Shown one piece after another: positions 23,664 through 31,673 of a stretch of 64,000 nucleotides of DNA; within the stretch, counting starts at the first letter, position 1, and each line of letters opens with the position of its first letter. Under the pieces are notes generated by a model. The model was not told the origin of the DNA. It ran no database searches and saw only the letters and a list, made by a program, of their open reading frames with translations. This stretch comes from Micromonospora noduli (GTDB taxonomy: Bacteria > Actinomycetota > Actinomycetes > Mycobacteriales > Micromonosporaceae), in the NCBI RefSeq assembly GCF_003264365.1, contig NZ_PYAK01000020.1, forward strand, positions 38,801 through 102,800, written 5' to 3'. The translations under genes were made by a program, and so were the position numbers.

Positions 23664-25514
23664 TCACTGGAACGTAGCGTCGTCGACGAGGAGGCTGTCG
23701 GTGCCCTCGGCCGTCTCGACGTAGAAGGCGGCGCTGGTCAGGGTGCCGCTCCACGACACTGTCGTGATGCCGGTGAGCAGGGTCCAGCCGTTGACGTTCA
23801 CCCCCACCGCAGGCGTCAGCTGGAGGTAGTTCGTCGTGCCGTTCGCGGTCAGCGACAGCGTCGCCTTCGCCGACGGGGTGCCGCCCTGTGCTCGTACCCA
23901 GACGTTCGTGGTGTAGCTCTTGCCGTTGGTGAGCTTGGCGGTCACGTCCTGACTGGGGCCGTTCCAGGCGCCGGTCCGGCCGGTGATCGACAGTGATCCG
24001 CTGCCGCCGTGCGCGACAGTGGTGTTCCTGGCGAGGGTGCCGCTGCCGTGCACACCCCAGCCCGTCGTGCCGTTCTCCACGTCGCCGTTGGTGATCAGGT
24101 TGGTGGCGCTGCCGCCACCGGTGCCGCCGAACTGCCACCAGTTGATGTTGAACAGGTTGCCGCTGCCGCCGGCGAAGCGCAGGTAGAGATCATGGGTGCC
24201 GGTCGCTCCGCTGACCGAACAGGTGCTGGTGGTCCAGGTCTGCCAGCCGCCGGTGCCGCCCACGGTGCAGGTGCCCACGGTCGGGCCGTTGGCGCTGTCG
24301 AGGCGTACCTCGATCCGGCCGCCGCTGGTGGCCGACGCGACCCGGGCGCTGAACGCTGTCGCACCCGCGCCGAACGCGACGCCCTTGACCTTGATGTAGT
24401 CGCCGTTCTCGATCCAACCGACGTTCATCCCGCCCTCGCTGGACGCCTCGGTCTCGATCCCCGAGCCCCAGGCGATCGTCTCCGCCTCCTGTCGCACGTA
24501 CGGGTTCAGCGTGCCCACCTGCGGGGCACCGGTGTTCGTCATCGTGATGGCCGGGAACAGGCCATTGCTGGTGTAACTGAACTTCTCCACCGCGACCGAA
24601 CGGGTGTAACCACCGCCACCGGGCAACGCCCCGTTGTGATAGAAGAAATACGAACCACCCTGGAAGTCGATCACACCCGCGTGATTGGTGAAGCTAGCGC
24701 CCTGCCGCGGCATGATCGTTCCCCGATATGTCCACGGCCCCGTCGGCCCGGTCGCTGTGGAGTACGCGATGAACTCGGAGCAGCACTCGGCCGCGAACAC
24801 GTTGTAGTACAACCCGTTGCGCTTGAACACCCACGGCCCCTCCTCATACAGCGTCGGCCGACTCGCATTACCGTTACGGGTACCGAACCCCGCCGTCGTG
24901 AGGGGAATGCGTGTCGCACTGCCGGAGAACGAAATCATGTCCGGGTTCAACTTCACGTACCACAGACCCGGGTTACCCCAGTACAGATACGCCTGCCCGT
25001 CATCGTCGATGAACGCGTGCGGGTCGATTTCGTTGTTGCCGACCAGTGGTCGACCGAGCGCGTCGCGGAACGGCCCGGTAGGGCTGTCGGCCACCCCGAC
25101 GCCGATGACCATCTGCCCGTTGGAGCGCTGGCGCACCGGCACGTACCAGTAGAACTTTCCGTTACGCGGAACGACCTGCCCGGCCCACGCGTTGGCGTCC
25201 GCCCACGCGAACGTCGCCAGATTCATCGGCGAGCCGTGATCGGTCCAGTTCACCATGTCGGCGGACGAGTACACCCGCCACTCACGCATTGTGAAATAGG
25301 TGGAACCGTCCTCGTCATGTCCGGTGTAGAGGTAGACGCGGCCGTTGTGCACCATCGGCGCCGGGTCGGCGGTGTAGATGTTCTGGACGATGGGGTTGTC
25401 GGCCTTGGCCGTCCCCGGGATCAGTGCGAGGACACAGCCCATGCTTGCCAGCCAGGCGATGGCGCGCCTGGCCCAGCGGGTGGCCCGAGTTGTGGTTCGA
25501 TCCTTCACTTTCAC
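23664..25514 (-). CDS. Secreted GH43 glycosidase with CBM6 and a second carbohydrate-binding domain
   Basis: Likely a beta-xylosidase or alpha-L-arabinofuranosidase acting on xylan side chains. The 616 residues have an export signal (about 15-38, AIAWLASMGCVLALIPGTAKA). The GH43 five-blade propeller follows with YTADPAPMVHNGRVYLYTGHDE (catalytic Asp), NNEIDPHAFIDDDGQAYLYWGN (pKa-modulating Asp) and RPTLYEEGPWVFKRNGLYY (acid Glu). A CBM6-type module spans about 341-470 (RQEAETIAWGSGIETE onward), and a CBM4/9-like domain starts NLITNGDVENGTTGWG and runs to the end. I chose the GTG at 25514 because GGGAG lies 5 nt upstream; an earlier GTG would overlap that site. The perfect operator at 25631-25644 precedes it. 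Confidence 0.92.
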   Translation of the reverse strand: MKVKDRTTTRATRWARRAIAWLASMGCVLALIPGTAKADNPIVQNIYTADPAPMVHNGRVYLYTGHDEDGSTYFTMREWRVYSSADMVNWTDHGSPMNLATFAWADANAWAGQVVPRNGKFYWYVPVRQRSNGQMVIGVGVADSPTGPFRDALGRPLVGNNEIDPHAFIDDDGQAYLYWGNPGLWYVKLNPDMISFSGSATRIPLTTAGFGTRNGNASRPTLYEEGPWVFKRNGLYYNVFAAECCSEFIAYSTATGPTGPWTYRGTIMPRQGASFTNHAGVIDFQGGSYFFYHNGALPGGGGYTRSVAVEKFSYTSNGLFPAITMTNTGAPQVGTLNPYVRQEAETIAWGSGIETEASSEGGMNVGWIENGDYIKVKGVAFGAGATAFSARVASATSGGRIEVRLDSANGPTVGTCTVGGTGGWQTWTTSTCSVSGATGTHDLYLRFAGGSGNLFNINWWQFGGTGGGSATNLITNGDVENGTTGWGVHGSGTLARNTTVAHGGSGSLSITGRTGAWNGPSQDVTAKLTNGKSYTTNVWVRAQGGTPSAKATLSLTANGTTNYLQLTPAVGVNVNGWTLLTGITTVSWSGTLTSAAFYVETAEGTDSLLVDDATFQ

Positions 25515-25630
25515 GATTACTCCCACAGAGAGTGCGCGTGCGGATGTCTGACTGGGCGAGCGGCCGCCGTCGCGGCGGCCGCCCGAATGGGCTTTGCCGT
25601 TCGCGCGCCGGGCAGCACGACCGGCGGGCG

Positions 25631-25644
25631 TGTTAGCGCTAACA
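25631..25644. promoter_or_regulatory. Perfect LacI-family operator before GH43
   Basis: TGTTAGCGCTAACA, a perfect 14-bp palindrome with the central CG typical of LacI-family sites, about 117 bp upstream of the GH43 start. Confidence 0.7.
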
Positions 25645-25964
25645 GTCTTAAGTGATTACCCCCTCCCCCATCTGAACTGGATTTTTCTGAGGCGCGGGAT
25701 GACCGTCGTAACCACATCGCAGCATTGAGGTATCGACGTTGACATCGAAGATTTACGATGCACGGTACTGAGCTACCGGACGGGCGTCAACGGAGGGAAG
25801 GCCGTCGTCAACCGTCACGCACGGTAACGCTCCGATGATCGCGAGCCAGCCGGATGTCCGTTTCGGACCACAGCCGCCACCGGATGCGGTGACCCGGGCC
25901 AGGTCCTCGCGGGAATGGGTCACCGAGGTGCCCCGGGGGTTGCGGGCGTGTTAACGACGAACTA

Positions 25965-25978
25965 TGTTAGCGATCACA
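25965..25978. promoter_or_regulatory. LacI-type operator before GH127
   Basis: TGTTAGCGATCACA, differing at two positions from the palindrome at 25631; about 157 bp upstream of the GH127 ATG. Confidence 0.55.
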
Positions 25979-26134
25979 TCGATGTGCCGCGATAAGCGCA
26001 GGGGTGGGCACCCGGCGTCCACGGCGACCCACGTCCCACCCACCCCACCGCACCCGGCGTCGGCCCCCTTTGCCGCCGACGACCCACCGCCATCGATGGC
26101 GGGCCCGACGTACCCGGCCACCTGGAGGTTCCCC

Positions 26135-28468
26135 ATGCCACCCCTGCCCCTCAGCCGCCGCCACCTGCTTCAGGCCGCCGGAGCCACCGTGGTGGTCTCC
26201 GCTAGCGGCGTCGCCGTCTCCCCCGGGAGCGCGTCCGCGGCCGTCGTGCCCCCGGCCCGGCCCGACATCGGCGTCTCGGCGTACGCCTTCGATCCGGGTC
26301 AGGTACGACTCACCTCCGGCCGTTGGATGGACAACCAGACCCGGACGCTCAACTACCTGCGGTTCGTCGACGTCGACCGGATGCTCTACAACTTCCGCGC
26401 CAACCACCGGCTGTCCACAAACGGCGCCGCCACCAACGGGGGCTGGGACGCACCGAACTTCCCGTTCCGGACCCACATGCAGGGCCACTTCCTGAGCGCG
26501 TGGGCGTACGCGTACGCGGTGCTGGGCGACACGACCTGCCGGGACAAGGCCAACTACATGGTGGCCGAGTTGGCCAAGTGCCAGGCCAACAACTCCGCCG
26601 CCGGGTTCGGCGCGGGCTACCTCTCCGGCTTCCCGGAGTCCGACTTCACCGCGCTCGAGGCACGGACACTTTCCAACGGCAACGTGCCCTACTACTGCAT
26701 CCACAAGACCCTCGCCGGTCTGCTCGACGTCTGGCGCTACATCGGCAACACCCAGGCCCGTACGGTGCTGCTGGCCCTCGCCGGCTGGGTCGACACCCGG
26801 ACCAGCCGGCTGAGCTCCAGCCAGATGCAGTCGATGCTGGGCACCGAGTTCGGGGGCATGAACGACGTGCTCGCCGACATCTACCAGCAGACCGGCGACA
26901 GCCGATGGCTCACCACCGCGCAGCGGTTCGACCACAACTCCGTGTTCAACCCCCTGGCCTCCGGCCAGGACCAGCTCAACGGGCTGCACGCCAACACGCA
27001 GGTGCCCAAGTGGATCGGCGCCGCCCGGGAGTTCAAGGCCACCGGGACCACCCGTTACCGGGACATCGCCAGCAACGCGTGGCGAATCACCGTCGGCGCG
27101 CACACCTACGTCATCGGCGGCAACAGCCAGGCGGAGCACTTCCGGCCGCCGAACGCCATCGCCGGCTACCTCAGCAACGACACCTGCGAGCAGTGCAACA
27201 CGTTCAACATGCTCAAGCTGACCCGGGAGCTGTGGCTGCTCGACCCGAACCGGGCGGACTACTTCGACTTCTACGAGCGCGCGCTGATCAACCACCTGAT
27301 CGGCGGGCAGAACCCGGCCGACAGCCACGGCCACATCACCTACTTCACCCCGCTGCGGCCGGGCGGACGTCGCGGTGTGGGCCCGGCGTGGGGTGGCGGC
27401 ACCTGGAGCACCGACTACAACTCGTTCTGGTGCTGCCAGGGCACCGGCCTGGAGATCAACACGAGGTTGATGGACTCCATCTACTTCTACAACGGCACCA
27501 CACTGAGCGTGAACCTGTTCACGCCGTCGGTGCTGAACTGGACGCAGCGCGGCATCACGGTCACCCAGACCACCAGCTTCCCGGTCAGTGACACCACCAC
27601 GCTGACCCTGTCCGGCTCGATGAGCGGGTCGTGGAGCATCCGGGTGCGGATCCCGTCCTGGACCAGCGGCGCGACGATCGCCGTCAACGGCACGGTGGAG
27701 AACGTCACCACCACGCCGGGCAGCTACGCCACTGTCACGCGCACCTGGGCCGCGGGCGACACCATCACCGTGCGGCTGCCGATGCAGGTCGCCGTCAAGG
27801 CCGCCAACGACAACGCCAACGTCGGCGCGATCACGTACGGCCCCTCGGTGCTGGCCGGCAACTACGGCAACACGGCCCTGAGCACCCTGCCCACCCTCAC
27901 CGTCTCCTCGATCACCCGGACCAGCACCAGCTCGCTCGCGTTCACCGCCAGCGCCAACGGGTCCACTGTGAACCTCGCCCCCTTCTACGACGCCCACGGC
28001 TACAACTACACGGTCTACTGGAACACCAGCGGCAGCGGCGGCCCCACCGGCAGCTATCGCCTGGTCAACGTCGGCACCGGGCTGGTCCTCGGTGTCCAGA
28101 ACATGTCCACCGCCGACGGTGGTCTGGCCGTGCAGTGGGCCGACAGCGGCACAGCGGACCACAACTGGGTGGTCATCACCGACGGCAACGCGGTCCGGTT
28201 CCGCAACGTCAACAGCGGCAAGGTCCTGGGCGTGGAGAACATGTCCACCGCCGACAACGCCCGCGTCCTGCAGTGGGCCGACAACGGCACCGCCGATCAC
28301 CGGTGGATCCTCGTGGACAACGGCGACGGCACCTACAAGATCCGCAACGTCAACAGCAACAAGCTGCTCGGGATCCTGAACGGGTCAACCGCCTGGGGAG
28401 CGCAGGCCGTGCAGGATCCGGACAACGGCAGCGCTGACAACCGGTGGAGGCTGGTCCGCAACGCCTGA
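26135..28468 (+). CDS. Tat-exported GH127 beta-L-arabinofuranosidase with ricin-type lectin domain
   Basis: Releases L-arabinofuranose. The 777 residues start with a twin-arginine leader (SRRHLLQAAGATVVV, cleavage after SASA). The GH127 (DUF1680) catalytic part has CEQCNTFNMLKLTRELW near 350 (Glu and Cys zinc ligands) and FWCCQGTGLE near 430, whose Cys pair includes the nucleophile in characterised GH127 enzymes. Residues about 640-777 form a beta-trefoil with three repeats (RLVNVGTGLVLGV, RNVNSGKVLGV, RNVNSNKLLGI), a carbohydrate-binding ricin-type domain. The ATG has GGAGG 6 nt upstream. Export through Tat is notable because tatA and tatC lie 10 kb away. Confidence 0.92.
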   Translation: MPPLPLSRRHLLQAAGATVVVSASGVAVSPGSASAAVVPPARPDIGVSAYAFDPGQVRLTSGRWMDNQTRTLNYLRFVDVDRMLYNFRANHRLSTNGAATNGGWDAPNFPFRTHMQGHFLSAWAYAYAVLGDTTCRDKANYMVAELAKCQANNSAAGFGAGYLSGFPESDFTALEARTLSNGNVPYYCIHKTLAGLLDVWRYIGNTQARTVLLALAGWVDTRTSRLSSSQMQSMLGTEFGGMNDVLADIYQQTGDSRWLTTAQRFDHNSVFNPLASGQDQLNGLHANTQVPKWIGAAREFKATGTTRYRDIASNAWRITVGAHTYVIGGNSQAEHFRPPNAIAGYLSNDTCEQCNTFNMLKLTRELWLLDPNRADYFDFYERALINHLIGGQNPADSHGHITYFTPLRPGGRRGVGPAWGGGTWSTDYNSFWCCQGTGLEINTRLMDSIYFYNGTTLSVNLFTPSVLNWTQRGITVTQTTSFPVSDTTTLTLSGSMSGSWSIRVRIPSWTSGATIAVNGTVENVTTTPGSYATVTRTWAAGDTITVRLPMQVAVKAANDNANVGAITYGPSVLAGNYGNTALSTLPTLTVSSITRTSTSSLAFTASANGSTVNLAPFYDAHGYNYTVYWNTSGSGGPTGSYRLVNVGTGLVLGVQNMSTADGGLAVQWADSGTADHNWVVITDGNAVRFRNVNSGKVLGVENMSTADNARVLQWADNGTADHRWILVDNGDGTYKIRNVNSNKLLGILNGSTAWGAQAVQDPDNGSADNRWRLVRNA

Positions 28469-28489
28469 CCTCCGCCCCGCTCGACGGGC

Positions 28490-28524
28490 TCACCGGCGCG
28501 GTCACCCGAAGGCCGCGCCGGTGA
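28490..28524 (+). terminator. Hairpin after GH127
   Basis: Perfect 12-bp stem (TCACCGGCGCGG) with an 11-nt loop, about 20 nt after the stop. Confidence 0.75.
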
Positions 28525-28628
28525 CGCCGAGCGGGCGCCCGCCAGCGGTCGTACAGTGGGGAGGGTCCTGGCCCCAGTGAACGTGGCGGACGTGTCGGCT
28601 CGTGCCGCTTCCGCCCGGAAGGAGCACA

Positions 28629-29567
28629 GTGAACCGCCCCCTCCGCACCACGCTCGGCGGCGCGTTGACCGCCGCCATGCTGGCCACCGTCGCCGTCGCG
28701 CCGGCGCAGGCGCACCCCGCCGGGCGGCCGCCGGCCGTCCTCGCCCTCCCCGACGGGTTCCAGCCCGAGGGCATCGCCACCGCCGGCCGGTACGCCTACT
28801 TCGGCTCCCGCGCTACCGGTGCCATCCAGCGCGTCGACCTGGTCACCGGCCGGGGCACGACGATCGGCGCGGCCACCGGCACGCCGTCGCTCGGCCTCAA
28901 GGTCGACCCGCGTGGCCGGCTCTTCGTCTCCGGTGGCACGGCTGGCGACGCCCGCGTGCTCGACACCCGCACCGGCGAGGTGCTGGCCCGCTACCAGTTC
29001 GCCACCGCCCCGACGTTCGTCAACGACGTCGTGCTGACCCGCGACGCGGCATACTTCACCGACTCGAACCGGCCGGTGCTCTACCGGCTGCCGCTCGGTC
29101 GCCGTGGGGCGCTGCCGCCGGCCGACGCCTTCACCACGATCACGCTGACCGGCGCGTACGAGCAGGTCGGCACGGGGGTCAACCTCAACGGCATCGCCAC
29201 CACACCGGACGGCCGGGCGCTGATCGTCGTCCAGTCCACCACCGGCACCCTGTACCGGGTCGACCCGGCGACCGGGGCGAGCACCGTCGTGGACGTGCCA
29301 GGCCACACCTTCACCAACGGCGATGGGCTGTTACTGCTCGGCCGCACCCTCTACGTCGTGCAGAACCGCCTCAACCAGATCGCGGTGGTCCGGCTGAACC
29401 ACGCCGGCACCGCCGGAGCGCTCACCGAAACCATCACCGATCCGAACTTCGACGTACCCACCACCGTGGCCAAGGCGCTGGGCCGGCTCTACCTGCCCAA
29501 CGCCCGGTTCACCACGCCACCGACCCCCACCACGCCCTACACGGCCGTCGCGGTCCGCACACACTGA
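28629..29567 (+). CDS. Secreted SMP-30-like beta-propeller protein
   Basis: 312 residues. Signal peptide about 1-31 (GGALTAAMLATVAVAPAQA). The rest repeats propeller strands: DGFQPEGIATAGRYAYFGSRATGAIQRVDL, GLKVDPRGRLFVSGG, NGIATTPDGRALIVVQSTTGTLYRVDP, NGDGLLLLGRTLYVVQN. This resembles SMP-30/gluconolactonase and NHL-type folds. No reaction can be assigned, because acidic metal ligands are not clearly placed. The GTG has an AAGGAG ribosome site. It stands alone between two hairpins. Confidence 0.8.
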   Translation: MNRPLRTTLGGALTAAMLATVAVAPAQAHPAGRPPAVLALPDGFQPEGIATAGRYAYFGSRATGAIQRVDLVTGRGTTIGAATGTPSLGLKVDPRGRLFVSGGTAGDARVLDTRTGEVLARYQFATAPTFVNDVVLTRDAAYFTDSNRPVLYRLPLGRRGALPPADAFTTITLTGAYEQVGTGVNLNGIATTPDGRALIVVQSTTGTLYRVDPATGASTVVDVPGHTFTNGDGLLLLGRTLYVVQNRLNQIAVVRLNHAGTAGALTETITDPNFDVPTTVAKALGRLYLPNARFTTPPTPTTPYTAVAVRTH

Positions 29568-29572
29568 GCGAC

Positions 29573-29607
29573 CCGAGGGGGTACGCGCCGCGCGGGTGCC
29601 CCCTCGG
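29573..29607 (+). terminator. Hairpin after the propeller gene
   Basis: Perfect 9-bp stem CCGAGGGGG with a 17-nt loop, 5 nt after the stop. Confidence 0.65.
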
Positions 29608-29698
29608 CCCACCGCTCTGGATCTCGATCGCCGATCGGCCGCCAGTAGGATCACTGGCACCCGGCGACGACTGTCGCCTCGTGCCCCCCGGAGTTCGT

Positions 29699-30577
29699 GT
29701 GGCTGCCCGTCCGTACCGGTTCCTGCGCCGAACCCTGGCCGTGGGCTGCCTTCTCGCCGCCGCCGCACTGCCGGCCGCGCGGCCGGCCACACCGTCGGCC
29801 ACACCGCCGACCACGCCCACCAACGTCATCCCGGAACCCACGGTCCTGCGGATGCTCCAGATGAACCTCTGCAACAGTGGCCTCGCCGGCTGCTACACCG
29901 GCCACGCGATGGCCAGGGCCGCCGAGGTGATCACCGCCGAGGCGCCCGACCTGGTCACCCTCAACGAGATCTGCGCGGGCGACCTGTCGACCCTGCGCGG
30001 GGTGTTCCAAACCGTCCACCCTGGCCAGACCATCGTGGCCGCGTTTCAGGCCGCCGGCGACCGCCCGAGCGGAGACGACACCCGCTGTCGCAACGGCCAA
30101 CGGTTCGGCATCGGGCTGCTGGCCCACGTGCGGACGCCGGCCGCCCCGAGCAACGTGTACGCCGGAACCCACCCGACGCAGGACCTCGCGGACCCCGAGG
30201 AACGAGCCTGGCTCTGCGTCGACGTCGACGGCGCCCTGCTCGCCTGCACCACGCACCTGTCGGCCACCGGCTACCGTGTGGCGCTCACCCAGTGCGACCA
30301 CCTGCTCGACACCATCCTGCCGACGATCGCCCGCGACGCCGGGTACGAGCCCACCGTGCTGGGCGGCGACCTCAACCTGCGCGCCGGGCACGACCCCGAC
30401 GTGCGGTCCTGCACCCCGCCGGGCCATCAGCGGGTCGACGACGGCCGACTGCAACACATCACGGCGACCACCGACATCACGCTCTGCTGTCGCGCCCTGG
30501 TGCCCATGCGCGGCGCCACCGACCACCCCGGGCTGTTGGCCACCCTCACCATCGGCCCCAGCCGCCGGCCGGCCTGA
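29699..30577 (+). CDS. Secreted endonuclease/exonuclease/phosphatase-fold protein
   Basis: 292 residues with a signal peptide (about 12-32, LAVGCLLAAAALPAARP). The EEP fold is supported by LRMLQMNLCNS, PDLVTLNEIC (catalytic Glu), LLACTTHLS (His), VLGGDLNLRAG (Asp-Leu-Asn) and the terminal TDHPGLLATLTI (Asp-His). These are the metal and catalytic positions of DNase I-like phosphodiesterases. Several Cys residues suggest extracellular disulfides. Substrate may be nucleic acid or a phospholipid head group. GTG with GGAG upstream. Confidence 0.85.
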   Translation: MAARPYRFLRRTLAVGCLLAAAALPAARPATPSATPPTTPTNVIPEPTVLRMLQMNLCNSGLAGCYTGHAMARAAEVITAEAPDLVTLNEICAGDLSTLRGVFQTVHPGQTIVAAFQAAGDRPSGDDTRCRNGQRFGIGLLAHVRTPAAPSNVYAGTHPTQDLADPEERAWLCVDVDGALLACTTHLSATGYRVALTQCDHLLDTILPTIARDAGYEPTVLGGDLNLRAGHDPDVRSCTPPGHQRVDDGRLQHITATTDITLCCRALVPMRGATDHPGLLATLTIGPSRRPA

Positions 30578-30623
30578 TCCGCCTCCTCAGCGGGCGCGGA
30601 CGGCGCGGGCCGGCCGTACGGCG

Positions 30624-31508
30624 TCAGCGCGGCGGCGTGTCCCGGCGGGACGGGAACGGAGTACCGGGCTGGCCGAGGGTGGAGCGGGCGCGCAACCCGA
30701 CCGGGTCGGGAGCAGCGGTGGGCACCGGAGCCGCCGGCTCCGAGAGCCGCCGCCCGTCCAGGTACGCGGTGGCGGCCCGGTCGTCGTCGGTCGGAGCGGC
30801 GAGCAGCGCGTAGAGCAGACCGACGACCCCGAAGACCACCGCCAGCACGATCGGCACCAGCAACGTACTCACCCCGGCGCCGGTCACCTCGCCGGTCCGT
30901 TCGTGGCGGTGCACCGACAGGGCGCTCATGCCGGTGAAGTGCATCCCGTTGACGGCGATCCCCATGACCAGCGCGGAGGCGAAGATCGCCAACCCCCGCC
31001 GGACGGTCATCGCGAGCCACAGCGCGACGGTGGACGCCACCACGGCGATGACCACCGAGAGCACGACCCGGACCGTGTCGTAGCCGAGGCTGCCGTTGAG
31101 GCGCATGGCGGCCATGCCGGTGTAGTGCATGGAGGCCACGCCGGCGCCGGTGAAGATACCGCCGGCGATCAGGCGTACCGGATTCAGCCGGCCGGTGCCC
31201 ACGATGGCCAGGCCGATACCGACCGCCACCACGGCGATGGCCGTGCTGGCCGCGGTCAGCGGCACGTCGTAGCGGATCCGGGTGTTCTCGACAGCGAAGC
31301 CGAGCATGGCCATGAAGTGCATCGCCCAGATGGCGGTGCCACCCAGCGCCCAGGCCGACAGCAGACCCCACCACGCCCGCTGGCCGCTCGTCCGGGCCGT
31401 GCGGATGCGCCCGGCGCAGACCAGACCGAGGATCGAACCGAGCACGGACAACGCGTAGCTCAGCCCGGGCGTGATCCACCCGTACTCAAAGTGATTGATC
31501 TCCGCCAC
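30624..31508 (-). CDS. MHYT-domain integral membrane protein
   Basis: 294 residues with about seven membrane helices and repeated MHYT signatures: WAMHFMAMLGF, ASMHYTGMAAMRL and NGMHFTGMSAL. The conserved Met and His are thought to bind copper or sense a gas. There is no GGDEF, EAL or kinase output domain; the C-terminus is a cytoplasmic Pro/Arg-rich tail. The GTG at 31508 with GGGGAG upstream is preferred over a TTG at 31559. Convergent with the EEP gene. Confidence 0.87.
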   Translation of the reverse strand: MAEINHFEYGWITPGLSYALSVLGSILGLVCAGRIRTARTSGQRAWWGLLSAWALGGTAIWAMHFMAMLGFAVENTRIRYDVPLTAASTAIAVVAVGIGLAIVGTGRLNPVRLIAGGIFTGAGVASMHYTGMAAMRLNGSLGYDTVRVVLSVVIAVVASTVALWLAMTVRRGLAIFASALVMGIAVNGMHFTGMSALSVHRHERTGEVTGAGVSTLLVPIVLAVVFGVVGLLYALLAAPTDDDRAATAYLDGRRLSEPAAPVPTAAPDPVGLRARSTLGQPGTPFPSRRDTPPR

Positions 31509-31673
31509 GGCGGCTTTCTCCCCATTCGTTACCGACGCGTCAACAAGACGCCTCGGCAATGATCGGGGGTGCCGTGATCAGGCGCAACAGTGCCCCCCGG
31601 GCGATCCGAGGGGTGCCGTTGCGGTGACCGTCCGCTGCGTCGATTCACCGACGATAATGACTGAGCGTGATTG

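Larger units (their letters stand above)
25515..26134. promoter_or_regulatory. Divergent control region of GH43 and GH127
   Basis: 620 bp without a gene. It contains operator TGTTAGCGCTAACA (25631-25644) on the GH43 side and TGTTAGCGATCACA (25965-25978) on the GH127 side. The GC content of 25640-25800 is visibly lower than in the genes. A GGAGG at 26124-26128 serves the GH127 start. Confidence 0.65.

Noticed and set aside
26000..26134. N-terminal extension of the GH127 frame (from 25964)
   Set aside because: It has no ribosome site and would displace the twin-arginine leader from the N-terminus.
25967..28300. Open frame of 777 codons opposite the GH127 gene
   Set aside because: Shadow of the glycosidase; it lacks any start with a ribosome site.
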